Source of the DNA: Methylocaldum marinum | GTDB lineage: Bacteria > Pseudomonadota > Gammaproteobacteria > Methylococcales > Methylococcaceae | Assembly (NCBI RefSeq): GCF_003584645.1 | Contig: NZ_AP017928.1 | Span: 5,965,501-6,029,500 of the forward strand | Reading direction: 5' to 3' | Length of the DNA stretch: 64,000 bases | In this document: one piece after another, positions 54,740 through 63,196 of the stretch | How the letters are laid out: every line of letters starts with the position of its first letter | How positions within the stretch are numbered: the stretch's first letter is position 1 | Program-made: the position numbers and the translations under genes | Notes under the pieces: model-generated | Databases searched by the model: none | What the model saw: the letters and a program-made list of their open reading frames with translations, nothing else | Told to the model about the DNA's origin: nothing

Positions 54740-57073
54740 ATGAAAAACACCCGACGTCGCAAGACGCCACGCAAAAAACGGTCGTCCACATTATCTGTTC
54801 TATGTGCCTCGTTCCGGCGCATCGTGCTTTACCTTTCGCCCTTTGTTGTTGCGGCTGGCGTAGGCTACCTGGCGTATGTGGATCATATCGTCCGCCAGCA
54901 GTTCGAAGGGAAACGCTGGTCGTTGCCGGCGCGGGTTTACGCCAGCCCGGTGGAACTGTTTGCCGGTGGCGAATTGAATGGGGAAAGGCTCCAATGGTTA
55001 TTGGAACAGCTGAAATACAGAAACGATCCGAATCTATCGTCGCAGGGGACCTATTTCAGAAGGGGCAGCGAGTATACTTTAAAGACGCGCGATTTCCAAT
55101 TTTGGGATAAATTGGAAACTTCCCGCACTATACGGGTACGATTCGACAGCGGGCAAATAAGCGCCGTCACCGATTCCGGAAATCATAAATCCTTGGCCTT
55201 GGTTCGACTGGATCCGGTTCAGATTGGAAGTTTCTATCCGGCCTTAAAGGAAGACCGTATTCTCATAAAGCTTAACCAGGCTCCCGAACTCCTTCTAAAG
55301 GCCTTATTTTCGGTAGAGGACAGAGATTTTTACGGGCATTTCGGGGTTTCGCCGCGCGGTATTCTACGGGCGACGTGGGCCAATATTCGCGCAGGGGGAA
55401 TCGTGCAAGGCGGGAGTACCCTGACGCAGCAGCTGGTGAAAAACTTTTTTCTGAGCTCCGAGCGGACGTTGCTGCGCAAGCTTAACGAGTTAGTCATGGC
55501 CTTGATTCTGGAGGCCCGTTATTCGAAAGATGAAATACTCGAAGCGTATCTGAACGAAATTTATCTCGGTCAGGACGGTGCCCGGGCGATACACGGGTTT
55601 GGCTTGGCGAGTCAGTATTATTTCAGCCGGTCACCGGATGAGCTGGAACTGCATCATATTGCTCTGCTGGTATCGCTGGTGCGAGGACCGTCCTATTACG
55701 ACCCGTTCAGATGGCCGGACAAGGCACGAAAGCGTAGGGATCTGGTGTTGACCGAAATGGTCGAGCAAGGGCAGATTGCGGCGAATCTGGCCGAACAGGC
55801 CAAGGCCAAGCCTCTGGATGTCATCAAGAATCCGCACCAGGCGATCAGCCGTTATCCGGCATTCCTGGATCTAGTCAAGCGTCAGCTGCAGCAGGAGTAT
55901 CGTCCCGAAGACCTCACCTCGGAAGGGCTCAAGCTGTTCACGACGCTCGACATATTCGCCCAGCATTACCTGGAGTCCGCGGTCGATACCACGCTCAAGA
56001 AGCTTGATAAACAGACTCGGACGACCCAATTGGAAACCGCCGTTGTGATTACTCGCCGGGCTACCGGAGAGGTCGCTGCTTTGATGGGATCAAGAAACCC
56101 GGAGAATTCGGGGTTCAATCGGGCGCTGGACGCGGAACGCCAGGTCGGCTCGCTGTACAAGCCGGTTGTTTACCTGACCGCATTGGAGAATTGGCAGCGA
56201 TACACCCTGACTTCGCCTCTGCAAGACACGGCAGTTCGCATCAGGAATCCCGGTGGACGCCCCTGGGCGCCGAAAAATTACGATAATCGGGAGCACGGCA
56301 TAATACCTCTGCATACGGCCTTGGCTCATTCCTTTAACCTGGCTACGGTCAATTTGGGTATGGACGTCGGCGTCGCGCGCACCGCGGAAATGCTACGCAG
56401 GCTGGGAGTGGAAAAGTCGGTGGAGCTGGTTCCATCGCTTTTGCTGGGAACGGCCGCCTTGACACCGTTTGAAGTTGCCCAAATGTATCAGACCTTGGCC
56501 AGTGACGGTTTTTTGGTTCCGCTTCGGGCGATTCAGGCCGTGGTGTCACAGGACGGGAAAACTCTGCAGCGCTACGGGCTCAGCGTCAAGCAATCAATCG
56601 ACTCGGCGGCAGTGTTTTTGGTCGATTCGATTTTGCAGGAAGTCATGCGGGACGGTACAGGAAAGTCGGCCTATGCGTATCTGCCCGCCAATTTCGACAG
56701 CGCCGGAAAAACGGGAACAACCAACGAGCTCAGGGACAGTTGGTTTGCCGGATTCACCGGGGATTACTTAGGAGTGGTTTGGGTCGGTCGTGACGACAAT
56801 CAGTCGGCCAAGCTGACCGGTGCTCAAGGAGCGTTACCGGTTTGGGCGTCTACCATGCAGAAAGTGAGTAGGCAACCGCTCGAACTGGAGCCGCCCGAAA
56901 ATATCGAATTTATTTGGATTGATCGCGCGACCGGCCTGCGGTCGGATGAAATTTGCCCGACTGCCATACGTTATCCGTTCATCGCGGGTTCCGCACCTAC
57001 CGACTTTTCGCCATGCGGCCGTCCGCCGAGTCCGCCCGAGGGAGTCGAATCTTGGATAAGGCGCTTGTTCTAA
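54740..57073 (+). CDS. mrcB: Penicillin-binding protein 1B
   Basis: Bifunctional peptidoglycan synthase, 777 aa. Basic cytoplasmic start and one transmembrane segment (about 28-50, 'IVLYLSPFVVAAGVGYLAYV'), then a UB2H-like region. The GT51 transglycosylase has 'SVEDRDFYGHFGVSPRGILR' with the catalytic Glu, 'GGSTLTQQLVKNFFLSSERT' and 'ILEAYLNEIYLGQDG'. The transpeptidase has SxxK as 'GSLYKP' (Ser471, Lys474), SxN as 'HSFNLATVN' and KTG as 'AGKTGTTNELRDSWFAGFTG'. Complete and apparently functional. Confidence 0.96.
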   Translation: MKNTRRRKTPRKKRSSTLSVLCASFRRIVLYLSPFVVAAGVGYLAYVDHIVRQQFEGKRWSLPARVYASPVELFAGGELNGERLQWLLEQLKYRNDPNLSSQGTYFRRGSEYTLKTRDFQFWDKLETSRTIRVRFDSGQISAVTDSGNHKSLALVRLDPVQIGSFYPALKEDRILIKLNQAPELLLKALFSVEDRDFYGHFGVSPRGILRATWANIRAGGIVQGGSTLTQQLVKNFFLSSERTLLRKLNELVMALILEARYSKDEILEAYLNEIYLGQDGARAIHGFGLASQYYFSRSPDELELHHIALLVSLVRGPSYYDPFRWPDKARKRRDLVLTEMVEQGQIAANLAEQAKAKPLDVIKNPHQAISRYPAFLDLVKRQLQQEYRPEDLTSEGLKLFTTLDIFAQHYLESAVDTTLKKLDKQTRTTQLETAVVITRRATGEVAALMGSRNPENSGFNRALDAERQVGSLYKPVVYLTALENWQRYTLTSPLQDTAVRIRNPGGRPWAPKNYDNREHGIIPLHTALAHSFNLATVNLGMDVGVARTAEMLRRLGVEKSVELVPSLLLGTAALTPFEVAQMYQTLASDGFLVPLRAIQAVVSQDGKTLQRYGLSVKQSIDSAAVFLVDSILQEVMRDGTGKSAYAYLPANFDSAGKTGTTNELRDSWFAGFTGDYLGVVWVGRDDNQSAKLTGAQGALPVWASTMQKVSRQPLELEPPENIEFIWIDRATGLRSDEICPTAIRYPFIAGSAPTDFSPCGRPPSPPEGVESWIRRLF

Positions 57074-57331
57074 ACATCCGTCAGCTCGCGAACAATTCGG
57101 CGATTGATGTGCGATCAGACTTACCCGCTAGGCGACTGCGCAAAAGATACCGCTGCCGCAGCTTTTGCGCGAGTGACCGGGGGATGGGGGAGAGTCTGGA
57201 AGCGAGGCGGCAGCTGCGGACCGGACAGTCGAACTCAACCGGCGGAAAAACGATCGCGATGGGCGTTTCGCGAGAGAAGACGCCCAGATCAAGCTTAATC
57301 GGCGATTTCGGGCGCGCTTTCCTATAGCATG

Positions 57332-60313
57332 CTAGTTTCGGTGGCGACGGCTGGCGAGAGATATCGGTTCCGATTGAACCGTCCGCATTTCCAGTTTATC
57401 CATGAGCGATCTCGCCTCCGTTTTCTGGTCCTCATTGCCCATTTCAACAACTTCCTTGAGCATCTCCAGCGCAGACTGCTTGTCTTCCATATCGGCATAC
57501 GCCTTAGCTAAATCCAATTTGGTCTCCAACTGGTCCATATCGGCCAGCGGAGCGTATTCATTCCCCTGGTCCTCGACCGAAAGGCCCTCGAACTCTTCCA
57601 CATTCAAGTCTATGGTGTCGCCTTCGACTGATGAGGGCAAGTCGATTTCGAAGTCGAAAGTTGGTGTTTCGGAGTTCGAATCCGAGGTGGCCTGAGCAGA
57701 GTTCGGTGCATCATCTCGCAGCACGTTTTCTCTTCTATCCAGCTCGCGCAGGAGGTCGTCTATGGATTGATGAGGGGCATCTTCACGAGCTGCGCTTTCA
57801 AGATGAGAAGCAAAGGTTTCCGCGGCGAACATATTTTCGTCGGCAGGTTCCGGCGATTGAGCTTCAGCCTCGGCGGTATTCGGCTGCGGATTCTCGAGTG
57901 CGAAGGAACCGAAATCGAAGTCGAACATCTTGTCGTCGAATTTCTGCGCAGCGTCGCTGTCCTCCGGCGTTTTCTCGCTCTTTGCTCCGGCTTCCGGCTC
58001 GAGCGGGAGAGCATCCTTCGTGCTTTGCACCGAATCTTCTTCTTTGCGTGGTTTCGATTCCGATTTGCCGGTATCGAAGGCGATCAGATTATCGAGTTCC
58101 GGAAATCCATCGTCAGCAGGTTGTTCGACGGCAGCCGTCGCTTTAGTGCTCAAACCTTCGACTTTAAACTCAAGATCGGCGCGTTCGGCGGCCATCTCCG
58201 GAAGTTCTGCAGGTAGCGACGCATCGAGATCGAAGTCAAGGGGAATTCGTTCTTCCTCAGTAGACTCGGATGTATCCGCGACTTCGTTATCGAATCGTTT
58301 CAAATCTTCGATCAGTTCGTCGGTAAGGTCGATAGGGGCTAGGAGATCCCCCGGGCCGGAAGACAGCGATGCGCTGAAGAGTGGGTGGGTTGGACACAAC
58401 TCCCGTCCCATCTCGACCACGTTTTCCCAGAAATCCGGGTCGTTATCCTTGCCTTGGTCCTTGAGTTCCTGGGCAAAGCTCTCGAAAGCGTTCCGGTTCT
58501 CGGTCGCATAGTGGATTTCCAAGAGCTTGAGCTTGCACTCGTCTCGCTCAGGGTTTTGCTCTATCGCATTACGGATCAAGTCCTCCGCCTGCTTGTAGCG
58601 GCCGTAAGCGAGATAAACATCGGCCTCGGAAATGGGATCGACCTCGTCGGCTTCGGCTCCTAAAGCATCGAAGTCGCTTGGCGTGAATTCGCTCAGAAAA
58701 GATGTCTTTGCCGGCGGCGCGGATTCCGACATTGTGGTGTCGTATTTGGAATCCGCAGCTCTTGCCTTTTGCAGGTTTTCCTTTTCGGTCGCAATCAGGA
58801 TGCTTTCGGTTTCTTCGATCATGGCCGCACGGCGGCGGGCCAACAGCCACGGTATGACCGCCAGCAACATCAGACCTCCTGCGCCGGCGCCGAGATAGCT
58901 GGGATGCTCGAACAACTCGTCCCAGACGCTCTTTTCTTCCGGCGGGGGCGGCGGCACGGGCTTGGGTGCGGCCGCTTTCGGCTGTTCGGGTTTGACCTCT
59001 GCGGGTGGCGGGGGAGGAGTGGACTCCTCCTGGCTGGCCGCTTGCTCGGGCTGCGTATTTTCGAGCTGAGTGGGCGCTTGCTGCGGAGCCAGCGCCTCTT
59101 GCTCCAGTATGGCCTGTTCGATCGCTTGTTCCGGATCAATGGCTCCCTGCTTCGCGGGCTCGGCGGAGGCCGTTTGTGCCTGCGGTTCCTGCAATAGCGC
59201 GATCTGTTCGTTCTTGAGCGTCAGAAGGCGGTGCATCTCGGACAACTGCTGCTCGAGGTCGGACAATCGGGAACGGAGATCTTCGTTTTCCTGTTTGAGC
59301 GTCTCTGCGACTTCCAGCGCGACTTCGCCCTTGGATTTCGCGGTTCCGCCCGATGTCCCTACGACCGCTTCCTCGTCTTTGGTCTTGGTGTCGGATGGTG
59401 CCAACAATTTGAGCTGAGCCTGCGTTGCAGCGTCCGCTCCGGACGCGATATCCGAGCTTTGTTGTTTGCTGCGGCCTGCAAGTTTTCCGCTCCGGGCAGC
59501 CGTCGACTGGTAGAGTTCATTTCGTGCTTGCGAACGGGATATGCTCAGGATGAATTCGCGGTCGGGAATTTTCAGCGTTTCACCGGCTTTCAGCGTGTCC
59601 GGACTGTTTCCATAAAACGCATGCGGGTTATTGCGGTACAGGGCGATGACCATTTGCTCCTGCGAGACGTCGGAGTCCCGGTTGACGCGTTTGGCGATTT
59701 CCCAAAGTGTGGAATCCTTCTTGACCGGCCCGAATTCAGTACCGCTGATCGCGCCTTCGGACGAGGCCGTTACGGTCGAGGGCCTGGGCTGGAATTCCCG
59801 AGGCCCGGGTTCATGGGATGGGGCGGGTGCGGCCGGCGTTTCTGCCGTCTGCGCGACATCTTTGTTCGGATGGGGGGATACGGCGGGAGCGCTGGCATCG
59901 ACGAGCGCCCGGTCGGCAAACGTGGCCGGCGGGTCCAGCAGCACGGTATATTCGCGGATTACACGTCCCCGCGGCCAGTTGACTTCCACCAGGAAGCTGA
60001 CGAACGGCTCGCGCATGACGTCATTCGAGCTGACCTCGATGGCATAAGTGCCGTCAGGCTTCTGCAGCGCGTTGAAACGCAGCTTCGTAAGAAAATAATG
60101 CCGTTCCAGGCCGGCTTTGGCAAAGGCTTCGGGAGGCGCCAGTGCGATTTTGACGTCGGCCAGCGAATCCCCGCCGGAGAGGACCAAGGGGATTTCGGCA
60201 TTGAGGGACTGGTTCAGAGCGGAGCGTAGCCTGATGTCCCCAATACCTAGCGCACTTGCTCCCATTGGGGCCAGTAGACTCATCATCGCCAAGGTTCTTG
60301 ATAATTTACGCAC
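57332..60313 (-). CDS. fimV: FimV/HubP-type polar hub protein
   Basis: 993 aa from the GTG at 60313 with AAAGGAGCGG upstream; an internal ATG is also possible. Signal peptide at about 1-21 ('MMSLLAPMGASALGIGD'). The FimV N-terminal domain contains 'RLRSALNQSLNAEIPLVLSG'. A LysM-like peptidoglycan-binding domain is near 200-255 ('STLWEIAKRVNRDSDVSQEQ'). A coiled coil (about 330-370), Pro/Glu-rich linkers and a transmembrane segment ('GAGGLMLLAVIPWLLARRRA', about 480-500) lead to an acidic cytoplasmic region with TPR-type segments ('YLAYGRYKQAEDLIRNAIEQ') and the C-terminal FimV motif ('LDLAKAYADMEDKQSALEML'). Relatives organise pili and chemotaxis at the pole. Downstream of asd in the same orientation. 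Confidence 0.94.
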   Translation of the reverse strand: MRKLSRTLAMMSLLAPMGASALGIGDIRLRSALNQSLNAEIPLVLSGGDSLADVKIALAPPEAFAKAGLERHYFLTKLRFNALQKPDGTYAIEVSSNDVMREPFVSFLVEVNWPRGRVIREYTVLLDPPATFADRALVDASAPAVSPHPNKDVAQTAETPAAPAPSHEPGPREFQPRPSTVTASSEGAISGTEFGPVKKDSTLWEIAKRVNRDSDVSQEQMVIALYRNNPHAFYGNSPDTLKAGETLKIPDREFILSISRSQARNELYQSTAARSGKLAGRSKQQSSDIASGADAATQAQLKLLAPSDTKTKDEEAVVGTSGGTAKSKGEVALEVAETLKQENEDLRSRLSDLEQQLSEMHRLLTLKNEQIALLQEPQAQTASAEPAKQGAIDPEQAIEQAILEQEALAPQQAPTQLENTQPEQAASQEESTPPPPPAEVKPEQPKAAAPKPVPPPPPEEKSVWDELFEHPSYLGAGAGGLMLLAVIPWLLARRRAAMIEETESILIATEKENLQKARAADSKYDTTMSESAPPAKTSFLSEFTPSDFDALGAEADEVDPISEADVYLAYGRYKQAEDLIRNAIEQNPERDECKLKLLEIHYATENRNAFESFAQELKDQGKDNDPDFWENVVEMGRELCPTHPLFSASLSSGPGDLLAPIDLTDELIEDLKRFDNEVADTSESTEEERIPLDFDLDASLPAELPEMAAERADLEFKVEGLSTKATAAVEQPADDGFPELDNLIAFDTGKSESKPRKEEDSVQSTKDALPLEPEAGAKSEKTPEDSDAAQKFDDKMFDFDFGSFALENPQPNTAEAEAQSPEPADENMFAAETFASHLESAAREDAPHQSIDDLLRELDRRENVLRDDAPNSAQATSDSNSETPTFDFEIDLPSSVEGDTIDLNVEEFEGLSVEDQGNEYAPLADMDQLETKLDLAKAYADMEDKQSALEMLKEVVEMGNEDQKTEARSLMDKLEMRTVQSEPISLASRRHRN

Positions 60314-60394
60314 TTATTGCCGCTCCTTTTTCCAATCGATTCCGCTGCTGAATGCGCGGCGGAAGTTGCCTAGATTGCTGAAGGAAAGCTTAGC

Positions 60395-61429
60395 CTAGAT
60401 GAACGTTTTTACCAGCGTCTCGGCAATTTGGACGCTGTTGAGCGCTGCACCTTTCCGTACGTTATCGGCTACGACCCAGAGATCCAAACCGCGAGGATGG
60501 GAGATGTCTTCCCGAATGCGTCCCACAAAAACGCCATCGTGCCCGGCTGCCTCGGTTACCGCGGTGGGATAGCCTCCGGGTTTGTGTTCGTCGATAACCA
60601 CGATACCCGGCGCCCGACGGAGCAGTTCCCGTGCCTGTGCCGCGGACAGTTTTTCCCGAGTTTCGAGATGCACGGCCTCCGAATGGCCGTAGAACACGGG
60701 AACCCGAACGGTGGTCGGATTCACCTGAATGCTGTCGTCACCCATGATCTTGCGGGTTTCCCAAACCATTTTCATTTCTTCCTTGGTGTAACCGTTTTCC
60801 ATGAAGACGTCGATCTGGGGCAGGGCGTTGAACGCGATCTGTTTGGGATAGACCTCGGGCTTGATCGGCTTGCCGTTCAGCAATAGGGCCGTCTGCTTGC
60901 CGAGCTCCTCGATTGCCTGCTTGCCGGTGCCGGATACCGCTTGGTAGGTGCAGACGTTGATTCTCTCGATGCCGACGGCGTCGTGGATGGGTTTAAGAGC
61001 AACCAGCATCTGGATCGTGGAGCAGTTCGGATTGGCGATGATGCCCCGCGTCTTGTACTGTGCGATGGCTTCCGGGTTGACCTCCGGCACCACCAAGGGG
61101 ATATCGTCCTCGTAGCGGAAGCAGGAGGTGTTGTCCACCACGATGCATCCGGCTTCCGCCGCTTTGGGAGCGTAGATGGCGGAAACCGAAGCTCCTGCGG
61201 AGAACAGGCCGATCTGCGCCTTGGAAAAATCGAACTCCGCTACATCCTGCACGGCGAGATAGCCGCCCTTGAACTCGATTCGCTGTCCGGCGGAGCGGGC
61301 GCTGGCCAGCGCGTACACTTCGCCGACCGGGAACTCGCGTTCCTCCAGGATGGAAAGCATGGTCTCGCCCACTGCGCCGGTGGCCCCGAGGACTGCAACG
61401 TTGAAAGTTCTGCTCATGGGGATACTCAT
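60395..61429 (-). CDS. asd: Aspartate-semialdehyde dehydrogenase
   Basis: Reduces aspartyl phosphate to aspartate semialdehyde in the lysine/threonine/methionine pathway. 344 aa from the ATG at 61429, directly after the leuB stop; a second ATG at 61417 is possible. Features are 'NVAVLGATGAVGETMLSILE', 'VVDNTSCFRYEDDIPLVVPE', the catalytic Cys in 'IIANPNCSTIQMLVALKPIH', 'TYQAVSGTGKQAIEEL' and 'RVPVFYGHSEAVHLET' with the second His. The gene order leuB-asd-fimV is common in Pseudomonas-like genomes. Confidence 0.97.
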   Translation of the reverse strand: MSIPMSRTFNVAVLGATGAVGETMLSILEEREFPVGEVYALASARSAGQRIEFKGGYLAVQDVAEFDFSKAQIGLFSAGASVSAIYAPKAAEAGCIVVDNTSCFRYEDDIPLVVPEVNPEAIAQYKTRGIIANPNCSTIQMLVALKPIHDAVGIERINVCTYQAVSGTGKQAIEELGKQTALLLNGKPIKPEVYPKQIAFNALPQIDVFMENGYTKEEMKMVWETRKIMGDDSIQVNPTTVRVPVFYGHSEAVHLETREKLSAAQARELLRRAPGIVVIDEHKPGGYPTAVTEAAGHDGVFVGRIREDISHPRGLDLWVVADNVRKGAALNSVQIAETLVKTFI

Positions 61430-62524
61430 TCAGGATAAGTGGTTCGATGATCGCAAAGCGGAAACGATGGCATCGCCCATTTCCGCGGTTCCGACCTTCG
61501 TCATGCCTTCCGAATAAATATCGGCTGTTCGGTAACCTGCGTCCAGGGCGGTTATCACCGCCTTTTCGATGCGATCCGCGGAACCGGCATCGCCGAAACT
61601 ATAACGCAGCAACATGGCCAGCGACAGTACCGTTGCAATCGGATTCGCGATACTCCTGCCGGCAATGTCGGGCGCCGAACCGTGAATGGGTTCGTACATC
61701 CCTTTGCCGTTTTTGTCAAGTGAGGCCGAGGGCAGCATACCGATGGATCCGGTCAGCATGGCGGCGCAGTCCGAGAGAATGTCGCCGAACATGTTGTCGG
61801 TCAGCATCACGTCGAATTGTTTGGGCGCCCGCACCAGCTGCATCGAGGCGTTGTCGACGTACATATGGCTGAGCTCGACATCCGGATATTCGCAGCCGAC
61901 CTCGACCACGATCTCGCGCCAGAGCTCGGTGCATTCCAGCACGTTGGCCTTGTCGACGGAGCACAGTTTTCGGTTGCGTTTTTGCGCGATCTGGAACGCG
62001 ACGTGGGCGATGCGGCGGATCTCCGATTCATTGTAAATCAGAGTGTTGAAACCTTCCCGTTCGCCGTTCTCGTTGATGCGGCGTCCTCTTGGCCTGCCGA
62101 AGTAGATGCCTCCGGTCAGCTCACGGATGATCATGATGTCCAGCCCCGAGACCACCTCCGGCTTCAGCGTCGATGCCGCGACCAGTTGCGGGTAGAGGAT
62201 AGCCGGGCGAAGATTCGCGAACAGTTCGAGTTCGGCGCGTATTCCCAAAAGACCGCGTTCCGGCCGCACCGAATAATCCAGCGGTTCCCATTTGGGGCCG
62301 CCGACGGCGCCGAGGAGCACCGAATCGGCCGCTTTCGCCAGGGCGAGGGTTTCCTCGGGCAGCGGCGTACCTTTGACATCGTAGGCGGCGCCGCCGATCA
62401 ACGCTTGTTCCGTTTCGATCTCGAGCCCGAAATCCTGTTTGAGGCAGTCGAGAACTTTCAAAGCTTCAGCGACGATTTCCGGGCCGATGCCGTCGCCGGG
62501 CAATACTGCAATCTTTTTGGTCAT
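61430..62524 (-). CDS. leuB: 3-isopropylmalate dehydrogenase
   Basis: NAD-dependent oxidative decarboxylation in leucine synthesis. 364 aa from the ATG at 62524 (MTKKIAVLPGDGIGPEIVAE); a start 21 bases upstream adds 7 unconserved residues. Landmarks are 'RPERGLLGIRAELELFANLR', 'IIRELTGGIYFGRPRG', 'YNESEIRRIAHVAFQIA', 'YVDNASMQLVRAPKQFDVML' and 'TDNMFGDILSDCAAMLTGSI', then 'PIHGSAPDIAGRSIANPIAT'. The asd gene begins directly after its stop. Confidence 0.97.
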   Translation of the reverse strand: MTKKIAVLPGDGIGPEIVAEALKVLDCLKQDFGLEIETEQALIGGAAYDVKGTPLPEETLALAKAADSVLLGAVGGPKWEPLDYSVRPERGLLGIRAELELFANLRPAILYPQLVAASTLKPEVVSGLDIMIIRELTGGIYFGRPRGRRINENGEREGFNTLIYNESEIRRIAHVAFQIAQKRNRKLCSVDKANVLECTELWREIVVEVGCEYPDVELSHMYVDNASMQLVRAPKQFDVMLTDNMFGDILSDCAAMLTGSIGMLPSASLDKNGKGMYEPIHGSAPDIAGRSIANPIATVLSLAMLLRYSFGDAGSADRIEKAVITALDAGYRTADIYSEGMTKVGTAEMGDAIVSALRSSNHLS

Positions 62525-62554
62525 ACCTGATGATTCTCTCTTCATTCTTCAGAG

Positions 62555-63196
62555 CTAAGCGTATTCCGGGAACAGCCAAGGCGCATTCCGGCGGCGGCTC
62601 GCTTCGTAAGCCAGGATTTTGTCGGCATGCTGCAAGGTCAGACCAATGTCGTCCAAACCGTTGAGCAAGCGGTATTTTCGCGAAGGATCGATGTCGAAAT
62701 GGATTTTGTCGCCGTAGCGGGTAGTGATGGTCTGAGTCGCGAGATCCACGGTGAGATCGAAGCCGGGACCCGCCTGATCGAACAGGCCAGCGACGGTTTT
62801 TGTATCGAGAACGATCGGCAGAATGCCGTTCTTGAAGCAATTATTGAAGAAGATGTCGGCAAAGCTCGGCGCGATGATGACGCGGAAACCGTAGTCTTCC
62901 AGTGCCCAGGGGGCATGTTCGCGCGACGAGCCGCAGCCGAAATTTTCGCGCGCCAAAAGGATTCGCGCTCCGTAATAGCACGGCTGGTTGAGCACGAAAT
63001 CCGGGTTCAGCGGCCGGTGGGTACAGTCCATATCCGGTTCGCCCCGATCCAGGTAACGCCATTCGTCGAACAGATAGGGGCCGAACCCGCTGCGGCGAAT
63101 GGATTTCAGAAATTGTTTGGGAATGATGGCATCGGTATCCACGTTGGCACGGTCCAGAGGTACGACTCTGGAGGTGAGACGGCGAAAAGCTTTCAT
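62555..63196 (-). CDS. leuD: 3-isopropylmalate dehydratase small subunit
   Basis: Small subunit of isopropylmalate isomerase, 213 aa from the ATG at 63196. Family marks are 'VPLDRANVDTDAIIPKQFL', 'FLKSIRRSGFGPYLFDEWRY', 'GARILLARENFGCGSSREHA' and 'PWALEDYGFRVIIAPSFADI'. The start overlaps the leuC stop by four bases (ATGA). Tail residues 'RRRNAPWLFPEYA' precede the stop. leuB follows 30 bases later. Confidence 0.97.
   Translation of the reverse strand: MKAFRRLTSRVVPLDRANVDTDAIIPKQFLKSIRRSGFGPYLFDEWRYLDRGEPDMDCTHRPLNPDFVLNQPCYYGARILLARENFGCGSSREHAPWALEDYGFRVIIAPSFADIFFNNCFKNGILPIVLDTKTVAGLFDQAGPGFDLTVDLATQTITTRYGDKIHFDIDPSRKYRLLNGLDDIGLTLQHADKILAYEASRRRNAPWLFPEYA

Noticed and set aside
57074..57331. 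Hairpin GGGCGT/ACGCCC between mrcB and fimV as a terminator
   Set aside because: Short stem and no T-tract on either strand.
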